DNA of 64,000 nt from Aristolochia californica. Its lineage: Eukaryota > Streptophyta > Magnoliopsida > Piperales > Aristolochiaceae. The position numbers and the translations under genes are program-made. The notes beneath the pieces were generated by a model. That model had not been told where the DNA came from. It worked only from the letters and a program-made list of their open reading frames with translations, and made no database searches. The DNA is taken from assembly GCA_029961685.1 (NCBI GenBank), contig JARWKL010000007.1, positions 30,248,027 to 30,312,026 of the forward strand. The letters are read 5' to 3'. Shown here one piece after another: positions 54,146 to 63,986 of the stretch (position 1 is its first letter; each line of letters opens with the position of its first letter).

Positions 54146-55170
54146 ATCAGCAATTGATGATCAGAGGGCAGTATGCACAAGAAGAAAAACAAGCAGAGAA
54201 TGAAAGAAAGTTTGTCATAATCATGGAGAAGTTGGAACAAATTCCAAATATTAATCTCTTGATTGATAGACTTTCTAGAATGATAGGAAATATTACGGTT
54301 GGAAGAAATTCAACCTCGGAGCAAAGAGGAGAGGACAACTCGTTCAATAGAAGGGGAGACCAGTTTACAGAGTGCACTACTTTTCCTGGACAGATGGGAA
54401 ATTTCAACAAAGGAGGAGGCACTGTACCAAGATATACAAAACTTGACTTCCCTACTTTTAATGGGTCAGATGACCCCTTGATTTACTTACATAGGTGCGA
54501 AATTTTTTTTACCCATTAGAGAACATCAGAAATTGATAAGGTGGGACTGGCCGCCTTCCACATGCTTGATGAGGCACAACTCTGGTTTCATCAAATAGAG
54601 TTGGATAGATTGGTGCTGAATTGGGAAGAGTTCAAGGAGTTATGCACCATCCGGTTCGGTCCTCCAGCCCACATTAACCCCTTGGGGGATTTGGTGCTAT
54701 TACGACAAACTGGCACAGTGGAACTAAATAAAAAATAGTTTCAAGATGAATTGTCACAAGCTAGTCGGATGGTTCGAGTAGACCAGCAGGTCAATTTTTT
54801 TACGGCAGACCTTACTGAGGCATTAAGGTTAGAGGTGGAGCTCCACGCACCTGCTGACTTAGCTCGAGTAATGAATCTAGCTTGCGCACTGGAACTTTTA
54901 AAAAAAGTTAAAAACAGGAGACTAGCTTGGCAAGGGAACTGGAACACTTTCAATAGCTGGCAAGGGAGGTGCAACATTAACCCTCAGTTAGCTTCTCCAC
55001 TAGGGAAACAGGTCAGAAATCATCCCATTATTACTCCTGCGGCAAATACACGGCCCAACAACCCGCCCGCCTAGTTTATTCAAAAATTAACTAGTGTGGA
55101 GATGGCTGAGCGTAGGCAAAGAATTAATGTTAAAATTGTGATGAAACGTACAGGGCAGACCATCAATATA
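54146..55170 (+). pseudogene. E2 gag
   Basis: ORF 54142-54519: LMIRGQYAQEEKQAENERK, LEQIPNINLLIDRLSRMIG, GGTVPRYTKLDFPTFNGSDDPL, HRCEIFF. Then 54541-54738 (HMLDEAQLWFHQIEL, IRFGPPAHINPLGDL) and 54751-55074. The zinc knuckle near 55130-55165 is destroyed (the first C-x2-C reads I-K-I-V). Stops at 54517, 54736 and 55072. Confidence 0.85.
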
Positions 55171-55993
55171 AAAGGTTGTTCTGGTTAGAAGTCGATGAAA
55201 TCACAGAACCACTACGGCTTGATGATCCTATTGAGGAGGATCCACCAAAAATCTCTCTGCATGCCATGACAGGACAAAAATCCACCAAAACTATGCAAGT
55301 CCACACTCGAGTGATGGACCAAGACCTTGTCAACCTGGTGGATTCGGGAAGTACATATAATTTTCTCAGTTGGACTGCTACTCAACACCTTCAACTATAG
55401 ATACTTCCACACTCAACAGCAACAGTTCCGGTTGCCAATGGACATAAAGTTCCCAACTACAGCATAAGCAAAAAAGTTAAATTCTCAATCGGTACGACTT
55501 TCTTTCATTCAGAATTTTTTGTCATACCTCTAGCTGGGTTAGATATGGTATTGGGTATTAAATGGCCCTATTTTATGGGATTTTACTGCTTTAACTATGA
55601 GTTTTGAAAAGGGTAGACAACAAGTATTATTACAGGGCAGTCATGTGGACAAGCCACATGACATTCATACTATTCACTCACAGGACAATCCGGACAGCAA
55701 TATAGAACATCTTCTGGATGAATTCTTGGACTTGTTCCAAGAGCCCTCCGGGCTGCCTCCCTTGAGGCATTGTGACCATCGAATATGTTTAAAATCGAGA
55801 TAAGAAGTGGTGGTTGTTCAACATTATCGGTACCCATATCTTCAAAAAGGTGAAATTGAAAGATAGTGCATATCAATGCTACAACAAGGCCTTATTCGTA
55901 GTAGTCGTTCACCATTTTCGTCACCAATTCTTCTCGTTAAAAAAGATGATGGTACATGGAAATTTTGTGTCATTATCAGGATTTGAATACCCA
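55171..55993 (+). pseudogene. E2 protease and start of RT
   Basis: LVNLVDSGSTYNFLSW (ORF 55176-55400), after a TAG EFFVIPLAGLDMVLGIKWP with a short loss, the linker LDLFQEPSGLPPLRHCDHRI (55597-55803), and RT text [25 protein letters not shown] up to 55980, where copia A sequence begins with its LTR at 55994. Confidence 0.85.
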
Positions 55994-56370
55994 TGTTGGA
56001 AGATAGGCCCAAGCCCACATGACCAAGGAAGGCCCACATATCTAAGAGTATTATAAGATGGGCTCAAGCTCATAAGAAGTAGGATCCACCATGATTACCA
56101 CAAGTTGGCATCCTCATAACATAAGTTGGAAGATAAAGAAGGACTCACAAAGGCATCTTTATCTTATGGTCATATCCTAGAAGAGTTCTAGTTTGATTTA
56201 TGTTTGTCTTTTATCTATAAGTGTTAGAGTTTGGGTGTAATTGGAACAAATGTAGTTTTATTGTAATTGGACTCTACTACCTTCCTCTATTATAAATAGA
56301 GGTTCATGTACTCTGATTATGATAAGTTAATGAAGTCAATGAAGTATTTTTCTTTTCCATAAATTCAACA
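55994..56370 (+). repeat. Copia A LTR (A2)
   Basis: 377 bp, TGTTGGAAGATAGG to AAATTCAACA. About 60 bp shorter than A1, missing the segment with GAGTTATTTAGTTACG. Damaged primer site AGGTATCATAG follows. Confidence 0.88.
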
Positions 56371-57295
56371 AGGTATCATAGTAGGTTCTATGAGTTGACT
56401 TGGTCAACCCACAGAGATAATGAGATCCTTTTCTCTAAACCCTAAACCCTAAGTCTAGGATCATCGTTATTTTTTTTAGGCCCTACTTCCGTAATTGGCT
56501 TTGAGTTTTTCACCTCTGTACTTAGATTTTCATATTGAAAATTATATATTAACAGAAAGATATTTTAGTCTACTTTCTAAAGAAAAATGATTTTTTACCA
56601 ATTGGAGTTACCTAGAGAGAGATATCGATATTTGAATGAGTGAAGGTCAGATTGCAAAAGACGTTCGAGCGGCAGCAGAAAACTTCAACTTCTGAGGTAT
56701 TTTATGCCCTCAAGAACTAGACTTTATATGGAGAAATCTATATCAAAATAAATATCTGTAAGTATATTCTTTTACCTATTCAACCAATTTTTATATGAGT
56801 TATCTACAAAGAGAAGTCGATATTTGAAGCAGTAAAGGTTAGATTGCAAAAGAGGTTTGAGCAGTAAAAACAAAACTTCAACTACCTAGGTATTTTATGC
56901 TATCAAGAAAGAGACTTTATACGTATAATTATATATCAAAAGAAAGATATATAAGTCTATTTTCTTACCTATTCAACCAATTTTTGGTACGATTTTTTAT
57001 AAGTAGATATTGATCTTGAAAGAGTCAATGGTCATGCTGGAAAAAATGGAGAAACAGTACATAGTTCGGCTAGATGACGAAGACCGAAATCTATCAGATT
57101 ATTTATCTTTTAATAAATATATTTTATGAATAGAATTTATACTTGAATGAAAGGTATTTGAGTCTAGTTTCAGAAGGATAATGTTTCATGTCAATCTGAT
57201 CTATATTTAAATATATATTTGCATTGGAAGAATCAAGGGTCATGCTAGTATTTTATTGTATTGAAAAATCCAAATTTAAGCCGATTGTTTTGTAT
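56371..57295 (+). repeat. Copia A leader with 191-bp repeats
   Basis: Telobox AAACCCTAAACCCTAAG near 56437; two repeat units beginning CGATATTTGAA at 56626 and 56818 (periods 192 and about 191), a third more diverged. Each unit contains TCAGATTGCAAAAG, a CTTCAACT block, and ACCTATTCAACCAATTTTT. No ORF. Confidence 0.75.
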
Positions 57296-57819
57296 CATTG
57301 TTTGAGTTGCTATACCATGAAAATATCTCACTTCTCCTTGGTTTAAGGGATTATTACTACATCTCTGTTATTTTGGCTTATTGCTACTTATATGATATTT
57401 GGTTCAAGCTGGGATCACTGCCATTACATCCCAACTTTAGGGAGAGAAGTAGAAGAAGTACAAGAAAGAGGTATTTTATTCCATACGTTGTGGTAAGTTT
57501 GTGTGACCAAAATATTCAAGAAAGGGGTTGCACAAAAGATGAAGCTTCTGCATCTAAGAAAAAATATTTATATCGGATTATGATTATTTCATGGGTCCTT
57601 CTACAAGGTTTATTATTTTGGTTCATGTTATATGAGTTGGAAGATGGTCATGTAATATTCAATTGCAGTTATTATATCTCTTTGGGGACATTATTATTGA
57701 AGAAGAGGTGGCGTCAGTACCTTTTCTCTTACCATAATTTATTTGACTCTCAAAAATATCACGGTTGGGACACCATGATAAATTTAACTCTCAAAAATAT
57801 CACGGTTGGGATACCATGA
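57296..57819 (+). CDS. Copia A ORF of unknown function, 173 codons
   Basis: The only long intact ORF of family A: FELLYHENISLLLGLRDYYY, a hydrophobic stretch ISVILAYCYLYDIWFKLG, a basic stretch (RERSRRSTRKRY), a second hydrophobic segment IMIISWVLLQGLLFWFMLYEL, and a C-terminus built from a tandem doubling (KNITVG). The ORF's first part is recognisable in reverse in TRIM N (4472-4852) and at 34533-34733. KLG followed by LPLLPSLRG could be a decayed copia pol terminus, which would make this a fossil and not a protein. Kept as CDS with low confidence. Confidence 0.35.
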
Positions 57820-58396
57820 GAGTTGTTGTCTTGTGGAGGGACACGGTGGTGGACACTTCAGAGCAATGTTGATCGACACACTACCTATAGAAGACGGAGT
57901 GTGCCCTACATCCAGCATTACCACTGGAGTATGGAGCAATGTCTTACTAGCTAGGAGTAATTTTTACTCTCACTTATATTATGCCAACATGGCCTCATGG
58001 AAGGACGCAACGGACCGTCAACAGTCACTAGCAAGCCAACAACGTCATAAAATTTCTCCAAAGTACTTCGGGCCTTTCTCTATTATTCGGTGAATCGGGC
58101 CAGTCACCTATCAATTGCAACTTCCCGCAACGGCTAAACTTCATGATGTGTTCCATTTTTCCTTACTTAAGCCCTTTAAGGGTCCACCTCCTTCGGCAAT
58201 CCCGTCCCTTCCTCCAGTGGACAATGGATGGGTTATTCTTACTCCAGCTACGGTATTGTGTGCCCATCATATTAATGACTAGTGGGAGATTCTAGTACCG
58301 AGAAAGAAGATGCTACATGGGAGTAGCTGGCCAACTACAAACAGATCTACCCATCTTACAAGCTTGAGGACAAGCTCTTTCTCCATGAGGGGCAAA
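57820..58396 (+). pseudogene. E2 integrase C-terminus and chromodomain end
   Basis: From about 58010 the text QQSLASQQRHKISPKYFGPFSIIR, IGPVTYQLQLPATAKLHDVFHFSLLKPFKGPPPS matches the E1 C-terminus (26500-26700); then ILTPATVLCAHH and YKLEDKLFLHEG-like text of a degenerate chromodomain up to the LTR. RT, RNase H and the integrase core are missing between 55993 and here. Bases 57820-57960 are unassigned. Confidence 0.8.
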
Positions 58397-59242
58397 TGTT
58401 GAGGACTCAATAGCACACCGAGTCACCTAAAGGAGGTGGCAATGACTCACTGAGTTAATAATTTTTAAATTTCATATTTTATATTACTTTAAGTATATTT
58501 TTTTCATTAATTATGTAATGATCCAGGTCATAGGGGCAGAATTATAAATTTATGCCCTAAAACTTTAATTACGTCAAACCTTATTTAGAGGGTAGAGAAA
58601 TAGAAGAAAGACAAGCATTGAATTAGGTTAAATTGGGTTTGGAGTTCTCCTTGATGAGCTCTAGGGTTTTGGAGGTCTCCTTGACGTGCTCCAACTATAG
58701 TTCTCTCTTGAATTTGGGTTTATTCTTTCTCTTTTTAATTCTAGTTTGCATTGATCTTATCGAAGCCAAGGGCAAGGGATTGAATTACTATTTTTGAGTT
58801 CAATTAGAGGTTGTAGCCTCTTCTACATTCACTGCAGCAAGAGGGGATTTCTCTCCTTCATTCTGAGCAAGAAAGTGGGGTTCCTCAATCCCCAAATTGA
58901 GTAGCAACATCCAAAAGAGGTATATTTAGCCTCTAACAGAGCAAGACATGATTAGAACTCCTAATCCCTCTTACGTGAACAACAACAACCTTCCAAGAGA
59001 GTCCCTACCCTCTTAGCCGTGAGCTGGAAAAGGGTTGAACTCCTTCCTGGCCGAGAACAGCAAGGGATCTCATCCTTACCTGAGAAGGTCAAGCAAAAGG
59101 AAACTCCTTTTCAATCTTACCGAGAACAGCCAAGAGAAAAGGAAACTCATTTTCATCCTTACCGAGAGCAACAACTCTATTATAGTGCTGCATTAACAAA
59201 TCCCACGCCGAGTTACTCGATCCATGGTTGGGGAACATAACA
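58397..59242 (+). repeat. E2 3' LTR
   Basis: 846 bp, TGTTGAGGACTC to GGGAACATAACA. Promoter block AACCTTATTTAGAGGG near 58577, then AGCATTGAATTAGG. Complete, so it gives the reference for the truncated E LTRs. Confidence 0.9.
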
Positions 59243-59958
59243 GTTTATGGCGCTACGGCCCAGCAATTGAGTGATGTATGTGACGTTGTAGGCGTAGCCA
59301 AACGTAGTCCCTTCCTTGTATGAGACGTCCCCATGCCCTTTGTCATAGATGTCTTTCATACAAACTTGTGCCCTCTAGAGGCGATCAGTAATACTCTGTA
59401 GCACCGGGTCTCGGTCAATGAGTACCTGATCAATTGCTTCCACTTGGGTGGAGCCCAGAGTATAAGATAGAATTTGAGGAGGATCTGTGCCATATAGAAC
59501 TCGAAATGGAGTACCCTGCAAGGCTATGTGGAAGGAAATGTTGTAACAAGACTCAGCCCACGGTAGCCATTGAACCTAGTTTTTAGGACGATCGCCTACA
59601 AGGCACCTTAGATATATCTCCATGGTGCATTTAACCACCTCTATTTTGCCATCTATTTGAGGATGGTAGGATCAGCTTTGTGCCACATAGACGAAAAATT
59701 TCCCACCAGAAAGTGCTTGTAAAGATCGCATCACGATCACTGACAATCGATTCTGGAATGCCATGCAAATGAACAATATGCTCGAGGAAGGTGTGTGCCA
59801 CTCTGGATACTATATATGGGTGGGCCATTGGAATAAAATGAGCATACTTGGAGAACCTATCCACCACCACAAATAATACAAATTTGCTTCATGTTTGGGA
59901 AAGACCATCTAGAAATCCATAGAGATATAGGCCCAAACTTGTGTAGGGAGCGTAAAAG
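59243..59958 (-). pseudogene. Element L, gypsy integrase fragment
   Basis: Minus-strand E-like integrase: ORF 59631-59870 VDRFSKYAHFIPMAHPYIV, HIVHLHGIPESIVSDRDAIFTSTFW; then EVVKCTMEIYLRCLVGDRPKN and LSYTLGSTQVEAIDQ to the left. No LTR. The right edge is TRIM P, the left edge the E2 LTR end. Confidence 0.8.
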
Positions 59959-60302
59959 TGTTAAGCACCTAGCCAATACTACCCAAAAGATCGGCCTGTA
60001 GGAGCGGAAGGCATAGGTACTTAACCACAGATCAAGTGGGTCACTGTGAGCCCATAACATCACACCCCACGTTCACGAGCCGACGACCCTGGTGGCTTTA
60101 CCCTCTAGCGACGAGGAGGGGTGCTTGAATCCAGGATTTGCAATCTCCCACACCTGTTGGGAATCGAACTCGTGACCAAGCGCTAGCTCCGATACCAAAT
60201 GTTAAGCACCTAGCCAATACTACCTAAAAGACCGGCTTATTAGGAGCAGAAGGCATATCTACTTAACCCCAGGATCAAGTGGGTCACTGTGAGCGCATAA
60301 CA
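59959..60302 (-). mobile_element. TRIM P, complete copy
   Basis: 344 bp: LTRs 59959-60059 and 60200-60302 (TGTTAAGCACC to CATAACA in this orientation), primer site in reverse complement CTCCGATACCAAA at 60187-60199, T-arm-like motif in reverse complement GGAATCGAAC at 60160-60169. The interior is GC-rich and non-coding. I see no matching target duplication (AAAAG left, TCGA right), probably because D joins 4 bp after it. Confidence 0.85.
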
Positions 60303-60306
60303 TCGA

Positions 60307-60838
60307 TGTTATGGACTCCATAGCATCTAGAGTCATTGCTAGACGTAGGACTTAGGTGGGGTCACTTTCAAGTTAAGTTAAGGGTTGGGTCTAATGTAAT
60401 TTTGAGTTATGAGTGTGGGCCAAGCCATGGCTTGGAAGCTGTAAGTCTTGGGAAGTGTAAGCGGCATGTCTTGGGAAGTGTAATTCTTGGAAAGTGTAGG
60501 CATCATGGTGGGAAGTGTAAGTCTTGGGAAGTGTAAGCGTCATGGCCTTTTTGTTATAAGGAGGATGTAAATCTGTATGAAGTATGCATTGAATAAAAAA
60601 TAGTGTAGACTGTTGGATTCTCCCTCTTTGAGGTCCAAGGTGCAAGCTTCTTTCGAAAGCTTGGTTATCTTCATCTTCCTCTCCATGTCTCCCTACAGGT
60701 TCAGGTGGTGGCCTGCCTACGAGTCCCTGTATCAAATTCAAGATTCCAAGAAGTCCAACCTTTCCTCTCAAACGTATTCCAATCAGGAATAGAGAGATGA
60801 ACGTCGTGTGAATCGATCCTTCTCAATGGGGCATAACA
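60307..60838 (+). repeat. D 5' LTR
   Basis: 532 bp, TGTTATGGACTCCATAGC to GCATAACA. Contains a short tandem array of GGGAAGTGTAAG motifs (about 60440-60545). Confidence 0.9.
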
Positions 60839-61192
60839 ACCTGGTATCAGAGCAGACCACCGGCGACAATCCATCTTCTCTACATGATTGCCGAACTCTG
60901 GTGAAGGAATTTCTGATCGAAATACAAAACCACTACGCTGCACTCCGCACTGATCTTAAGGAGATGAGTGAGCTTGTTCGTCAACTCACTCTTCAATTTG
61001 ATGCAAATATTGCTCAAATTTCTGCTAGTCTGTGTACTGCCGCATAAACCAAATCAGAAAAATCCACGAAGCATGACATCAGAGAGCCCTCTGTCTCTCC
61101 AGCGACGGCGGCGACTGAAATTGAGGACTCAACATGTCTGACATCGGAAGGATCCTCCACACAACCTTCGTTGGAAAAAAAGGGAAGGGGAT
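60839..61192 (+). other. D leader
   Basis: After the primer site an open frame reads TTGDNPSSLHDCRTLVKEFLIEIQNHYAALR, LKEMSELVRQLTLQF, comparable in position and charge to chromovirus gag starts, ending at a TAA near 61047. Then a stretch matching the C leader (GAGAGCCCT, CAGCGACGGCGGCGACTGAAATTGAGGACTC against C 1870-1920). Confidence 0.55.
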
Positions 61193-62104
61193 TTGCCATC
61201 ACACGCTTTCTTATTGGACACCGTGCATCTTCTCGAACCGAAATCACCTGAAATCCCGACGCTCGCTATCTCGGAAAAACTTCCCAAGCGTCCGAAATCA
61301 GACGGTGAGGCGACATCCAAACCGAAGACCTACTTTGCCATCGCGGAACCAAGACACATGTTCGTCGAGAAGCAGAAATGTTCTCAACTTAGGGCACTCA
61401 TTCATGTTGTTCGCCATCCACAACATCTCAAGCTCAATGGGCGAGAAGTCGGAAAGGGGCTTGAAAATTCTAGACAGGCACCATTGACGGCTTCTACGAA
61501 CCGACACCCACCAAAACCTCGAGATTTCGATTTCGAAGTTGAAATTGTGGACCTGGCGGTAGAATTGAGGTCTTTCACTGAAGATTTCGAATTAAAATGG
61601 CTTCAACAAGATGAGCCCCATGTTCATGGTGCTGTACAGGACCTTCAATTCGTGGTTGCTAGGCCCAAAATCAGGTATGCAATTGTCGTTCCACCCTTTC
61701 TTACAGTGGAGCATACATCAATTTGGCTGTTCCGTGAAGCAGAGCAACGAAAATATTTTGCTGGAATTCGGGTTTGCCTGTATGCATTGCGTGATGGAAT
61801 TTTTTTGGGTTTTCTGGCAACGGTACAGAAAATGCGATGGATGAAATTTTTTATTACGGTTGATGGGAACAAAATCAGTGCGTTTGTTCTTTTTCATTCT
61901 TCCAGCAGTAATAGTCAATCTGGACACGTTGAGTTTAATTTTTTGGATCCCATGTATGCTGCTCCGCCACGAAATTTTTGGGATGTTGTTTTTTTTTCTA
62001 CGGCTGAGCACAACAGCAATGACCTTCTTCCAGCTGCACGCGTGGATGAAGGACATGTTTCATACTCTGTGATGCTGCAATTTTTTTTTGTGAACGAATT
62101 ATGA
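61193..62104 (+). CDS. D leader ORF, unknown, 303 codons
   Basis: Longest leader ORF of the cargo family. A lysine/proline-rich start (SPEIPTLAISEKLPKRPKSDGE), then at residues about 108-175 the DFEV region shared with B (DFDFEVEIVDLA, LKWLQQDEPHVHGA, KIRYAIVVPPFLTVEHTSIWLF). The second half is rich in Phe and includes DEGHVSYSVMLQFFFVNEL. It matches no family I know. It could be a captured plant exon or an element-born protein; its intactness next to decayed cargo is notable. Confidence 0.5.
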   Translation: MPSHAFLLDTVHLLEPKSPEIPTLAISEKLPKRPKSDGEATSKPKTYFAIAEPRHMFVEKQKCSQLRALIHVVRHPQHLKLNGREVGKGLENSRQAPLTASTNRHPPKPRDFDFEVEIVDLAVELRSFTEDFELKWLQQDEPHVHGAVQDLQFVVARPKIRYAIVVPPFLTVEHTSIWLFREAEQRKYFAGIRVCLYALRDGIFLGFLATVQKMRWMKFFITVDGNKISAFVLFHSSSSNSQSGHVEFNFLDPMYAAPPRNFWDVVFFSTAEHNSNDLLPAARVDEGHVSYSVMLQFFFVNEL

Positions 62105-63370
62105 TGTTGGGGATGCACTCGGCAATAGCGTGTCTGTTTCATTCCTGGAATTTCCGGAAAGGAAGACTCAGGGCTGCAGGACAAATGTGTCTGTTTCATT
62201 CATTTATAAGGGGCCTGTAGCCAAGTTCCAAGGGGTGAACCTGTACGGGCAGACCCTGATTAACAACACAGATGATGAGCAGTTGCACGAATTGGTTTCT
62301 GAGTTTGGTCTAATTACTTCACGCAAGGTTTTTCCAGTGAACTTGATAATTGTGTTGCCTGGTCTATATGATATCATTATTAGGATTAAGAATTCTGCTA
62401 CAAGCCTTGTTGTTTCAATTCAGAGTGGGGATCTGCCTGCTAAAGCTGGTTCTCTAGCACCATCTCTGATAGAGAGTGGTAAAGCATTGACTACAAAAGG
62501 TATACAAGTTCTTGAACATGTTGGCAAGCAGACTATGCTGCTACTAATTAGTGATACTGGTATTGAGGTTGAGCAGAATTCAAAAGAAGCTGATCTGGAC
62601 ACTGATGTTGAACCGTTTGAGGAAGCCACAATTGACCGATACTTGTACATATATGGAGGACCTGAACAACTTGAAGCATTGGAAGCACTGTCAAACCATT
62701 ACAATCTTTTATTCAATCGGAGGCAAACAAAATTATCATCAAAACATAAGTCATTTTATGATGCCGCAGTTAAGCAAGTTAAGCATATTTTTAACTTGAA
62801 TACTGAAATGGATGCTCACATTGTGGATCCCGACAAAGGAAAGAACATTGAGACCATTGAAGGTGGGAGCGGTGATGAGATGAAAGTGTTGTGTGATGCA
62901 CGTGTCAACAAGGCAACTGATATGGCTGTCGGGCTTGCAGCTGCCCTTGGAGGACTAGCTACTAAAGAAATACTTCGGCGTACTACTGATAGACTTGAAA
63001 GTATTCACTCAGAGGGGGTCCATAGGCTTTCAGAAGTATGTTGCAATGCTGTTTCTCAGCTTCTGATGTTTGGAAAATCAGTCATTTCGAATGAAAACAA
63101 AACACATGGGGAAATGTTTGAGGATTATGTGACAATTTCCTGACCCAGTGATTCAGTTTCAAAAGCTACGATCATAAGAACCAAGACACAGTCTATGACT
63201 GGCATCTCTGATGTGGTTGAAGCCTTACAATGGCCTTGAAGGGTCCTTCTGCTGATGGACATGATGGCCTTCCTAATGAGACTTCAGTCCAGCAAAAAGT
63301 TGATGCCATCTCCAATCTTCTTCGAACCAATCAAACTACTGCCAGAGACAAGGTACAGGATGGACGGCGA
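62105..63370 (+). pseudogene. DUF7798/FAM114-like host fragment in D
   Basis: ORF 62130-63143: LPAKAGSLAPSLIESGKALTTKG, IQVLEHVGKQTMLLLISDTG, YLYIYGGPEQLEALEALSNHY, SSKHKSFYDAAVKQV, TTDRLESIHSEGVHRLSEV, CCNAVSQLLMFGKSVI. This is, from memory, the central and C-terminal part of a plant protein with similarity to animal FAM114A (DUF7798 in plants), of poorly known function. After a TGA at 63141, a second piece (63230-63340: ADGHDGLPNETSVQQKVDAISNLLRTNQTTA) continues the same protein. No intron, no start. Confidence 0.7.
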
Positions 63371-63470
63371 GTAACACTACTGAAGCCTCATGGGACCCGT
63401 TCCAGCTTTCCGTGTTGTCTATCCCCTCTTACGAACTTGAGGACAAACTCTTTCTCTAGGAGGGGAGTGA
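63371..63470 (+). other. D tail and polypurine tract
   Basis: Degenerate chromodomain end (ASWDPFQ, then YELEDKLF-like) as in B and C, followed by AGGAGGGGAGTGA before the LTR. Confidence 0.6.
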
Positions 63471-63986
63471 TGTTATGGACTTCATAGCATCTGGAGTCAT
63501 TGCTAGACGTAGGACTTAGGAGGGGTCACTTTCAAGTTAAGTTAAGGGTTGGGTCTAATGTAATTTTGAGTTATGAGTGTAGGCCACGTCATGGCTTGGG
63601 AAGTGTAAATCTTGGGAAGTGTAAGCGGCACTGCTTGGGAAGTGTAAGTCTTGCGAAGTGTTGGTGTCATGGTGGGAAGTGTAAGCATCATGGCCTGCTT
63701 GCTATAAGGAGGACATAAATCTGTATGAAGTAAGCATTGAATCAAAAATAGTGTAGACGGTCGGATTTTCCCTCTCTAAGGTCCAAGGTGCAAGCTTCCT
63801 TCGGAAGCTTGGTTATCTTCATCTTGCTGTCCATGTCTCCCTACGGGTTTAGGTGGTGACCTGCCTACGAGTCCCTGTATCAGATCCGGGATTCCAAGAA
63901 CTCCAAACTTTCTTCTCAAACGTATTCCAATCAGGAACTGAGAGAAGAATGATGGGTGAATCCATCCATCTCAACAGGGCATAGCA
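63471..63986 (+). repeat. D 3' LTR
   Basis: 516 bp, TGTTATGGACTTC to GCATAGCA, matching the 5' LTR with scattered changes. The last 14 bases of the window are flank. Confidence 0.87.

Larger units (their letters stand above)
60307..63986 (+). mobile_element. Cargo element D: non-autonomous LTR retrotransposon
   Basis: LTRs 60307-60838 and 63471-63986, primer site TGGTATCAGAGCAGACC from 60842. The interior has no pol; it carries a leader shared with B and C, a long ORF of unknown origin, a DUF7798/FAM114-like host fragment and a short chromodomain-type tail (YELEDKLF-like at 63420-63455). LTR ends match F. The flanks (ATCGA and GAGAT) do not form a target duplication. Confidence 0.85.

Noticed and set aside
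61298..62199. Minus-strand ORFs opposite the D leader ORF
   Set aside because: They shadow the plus-strand frame and contain no recognisable domain.
62105..63370. A host gene for a DUF7798/FAM114-like protein
   Set aside because: Enclosed by the D LTRs, no start, stop codon at 63141 and further frame loss.
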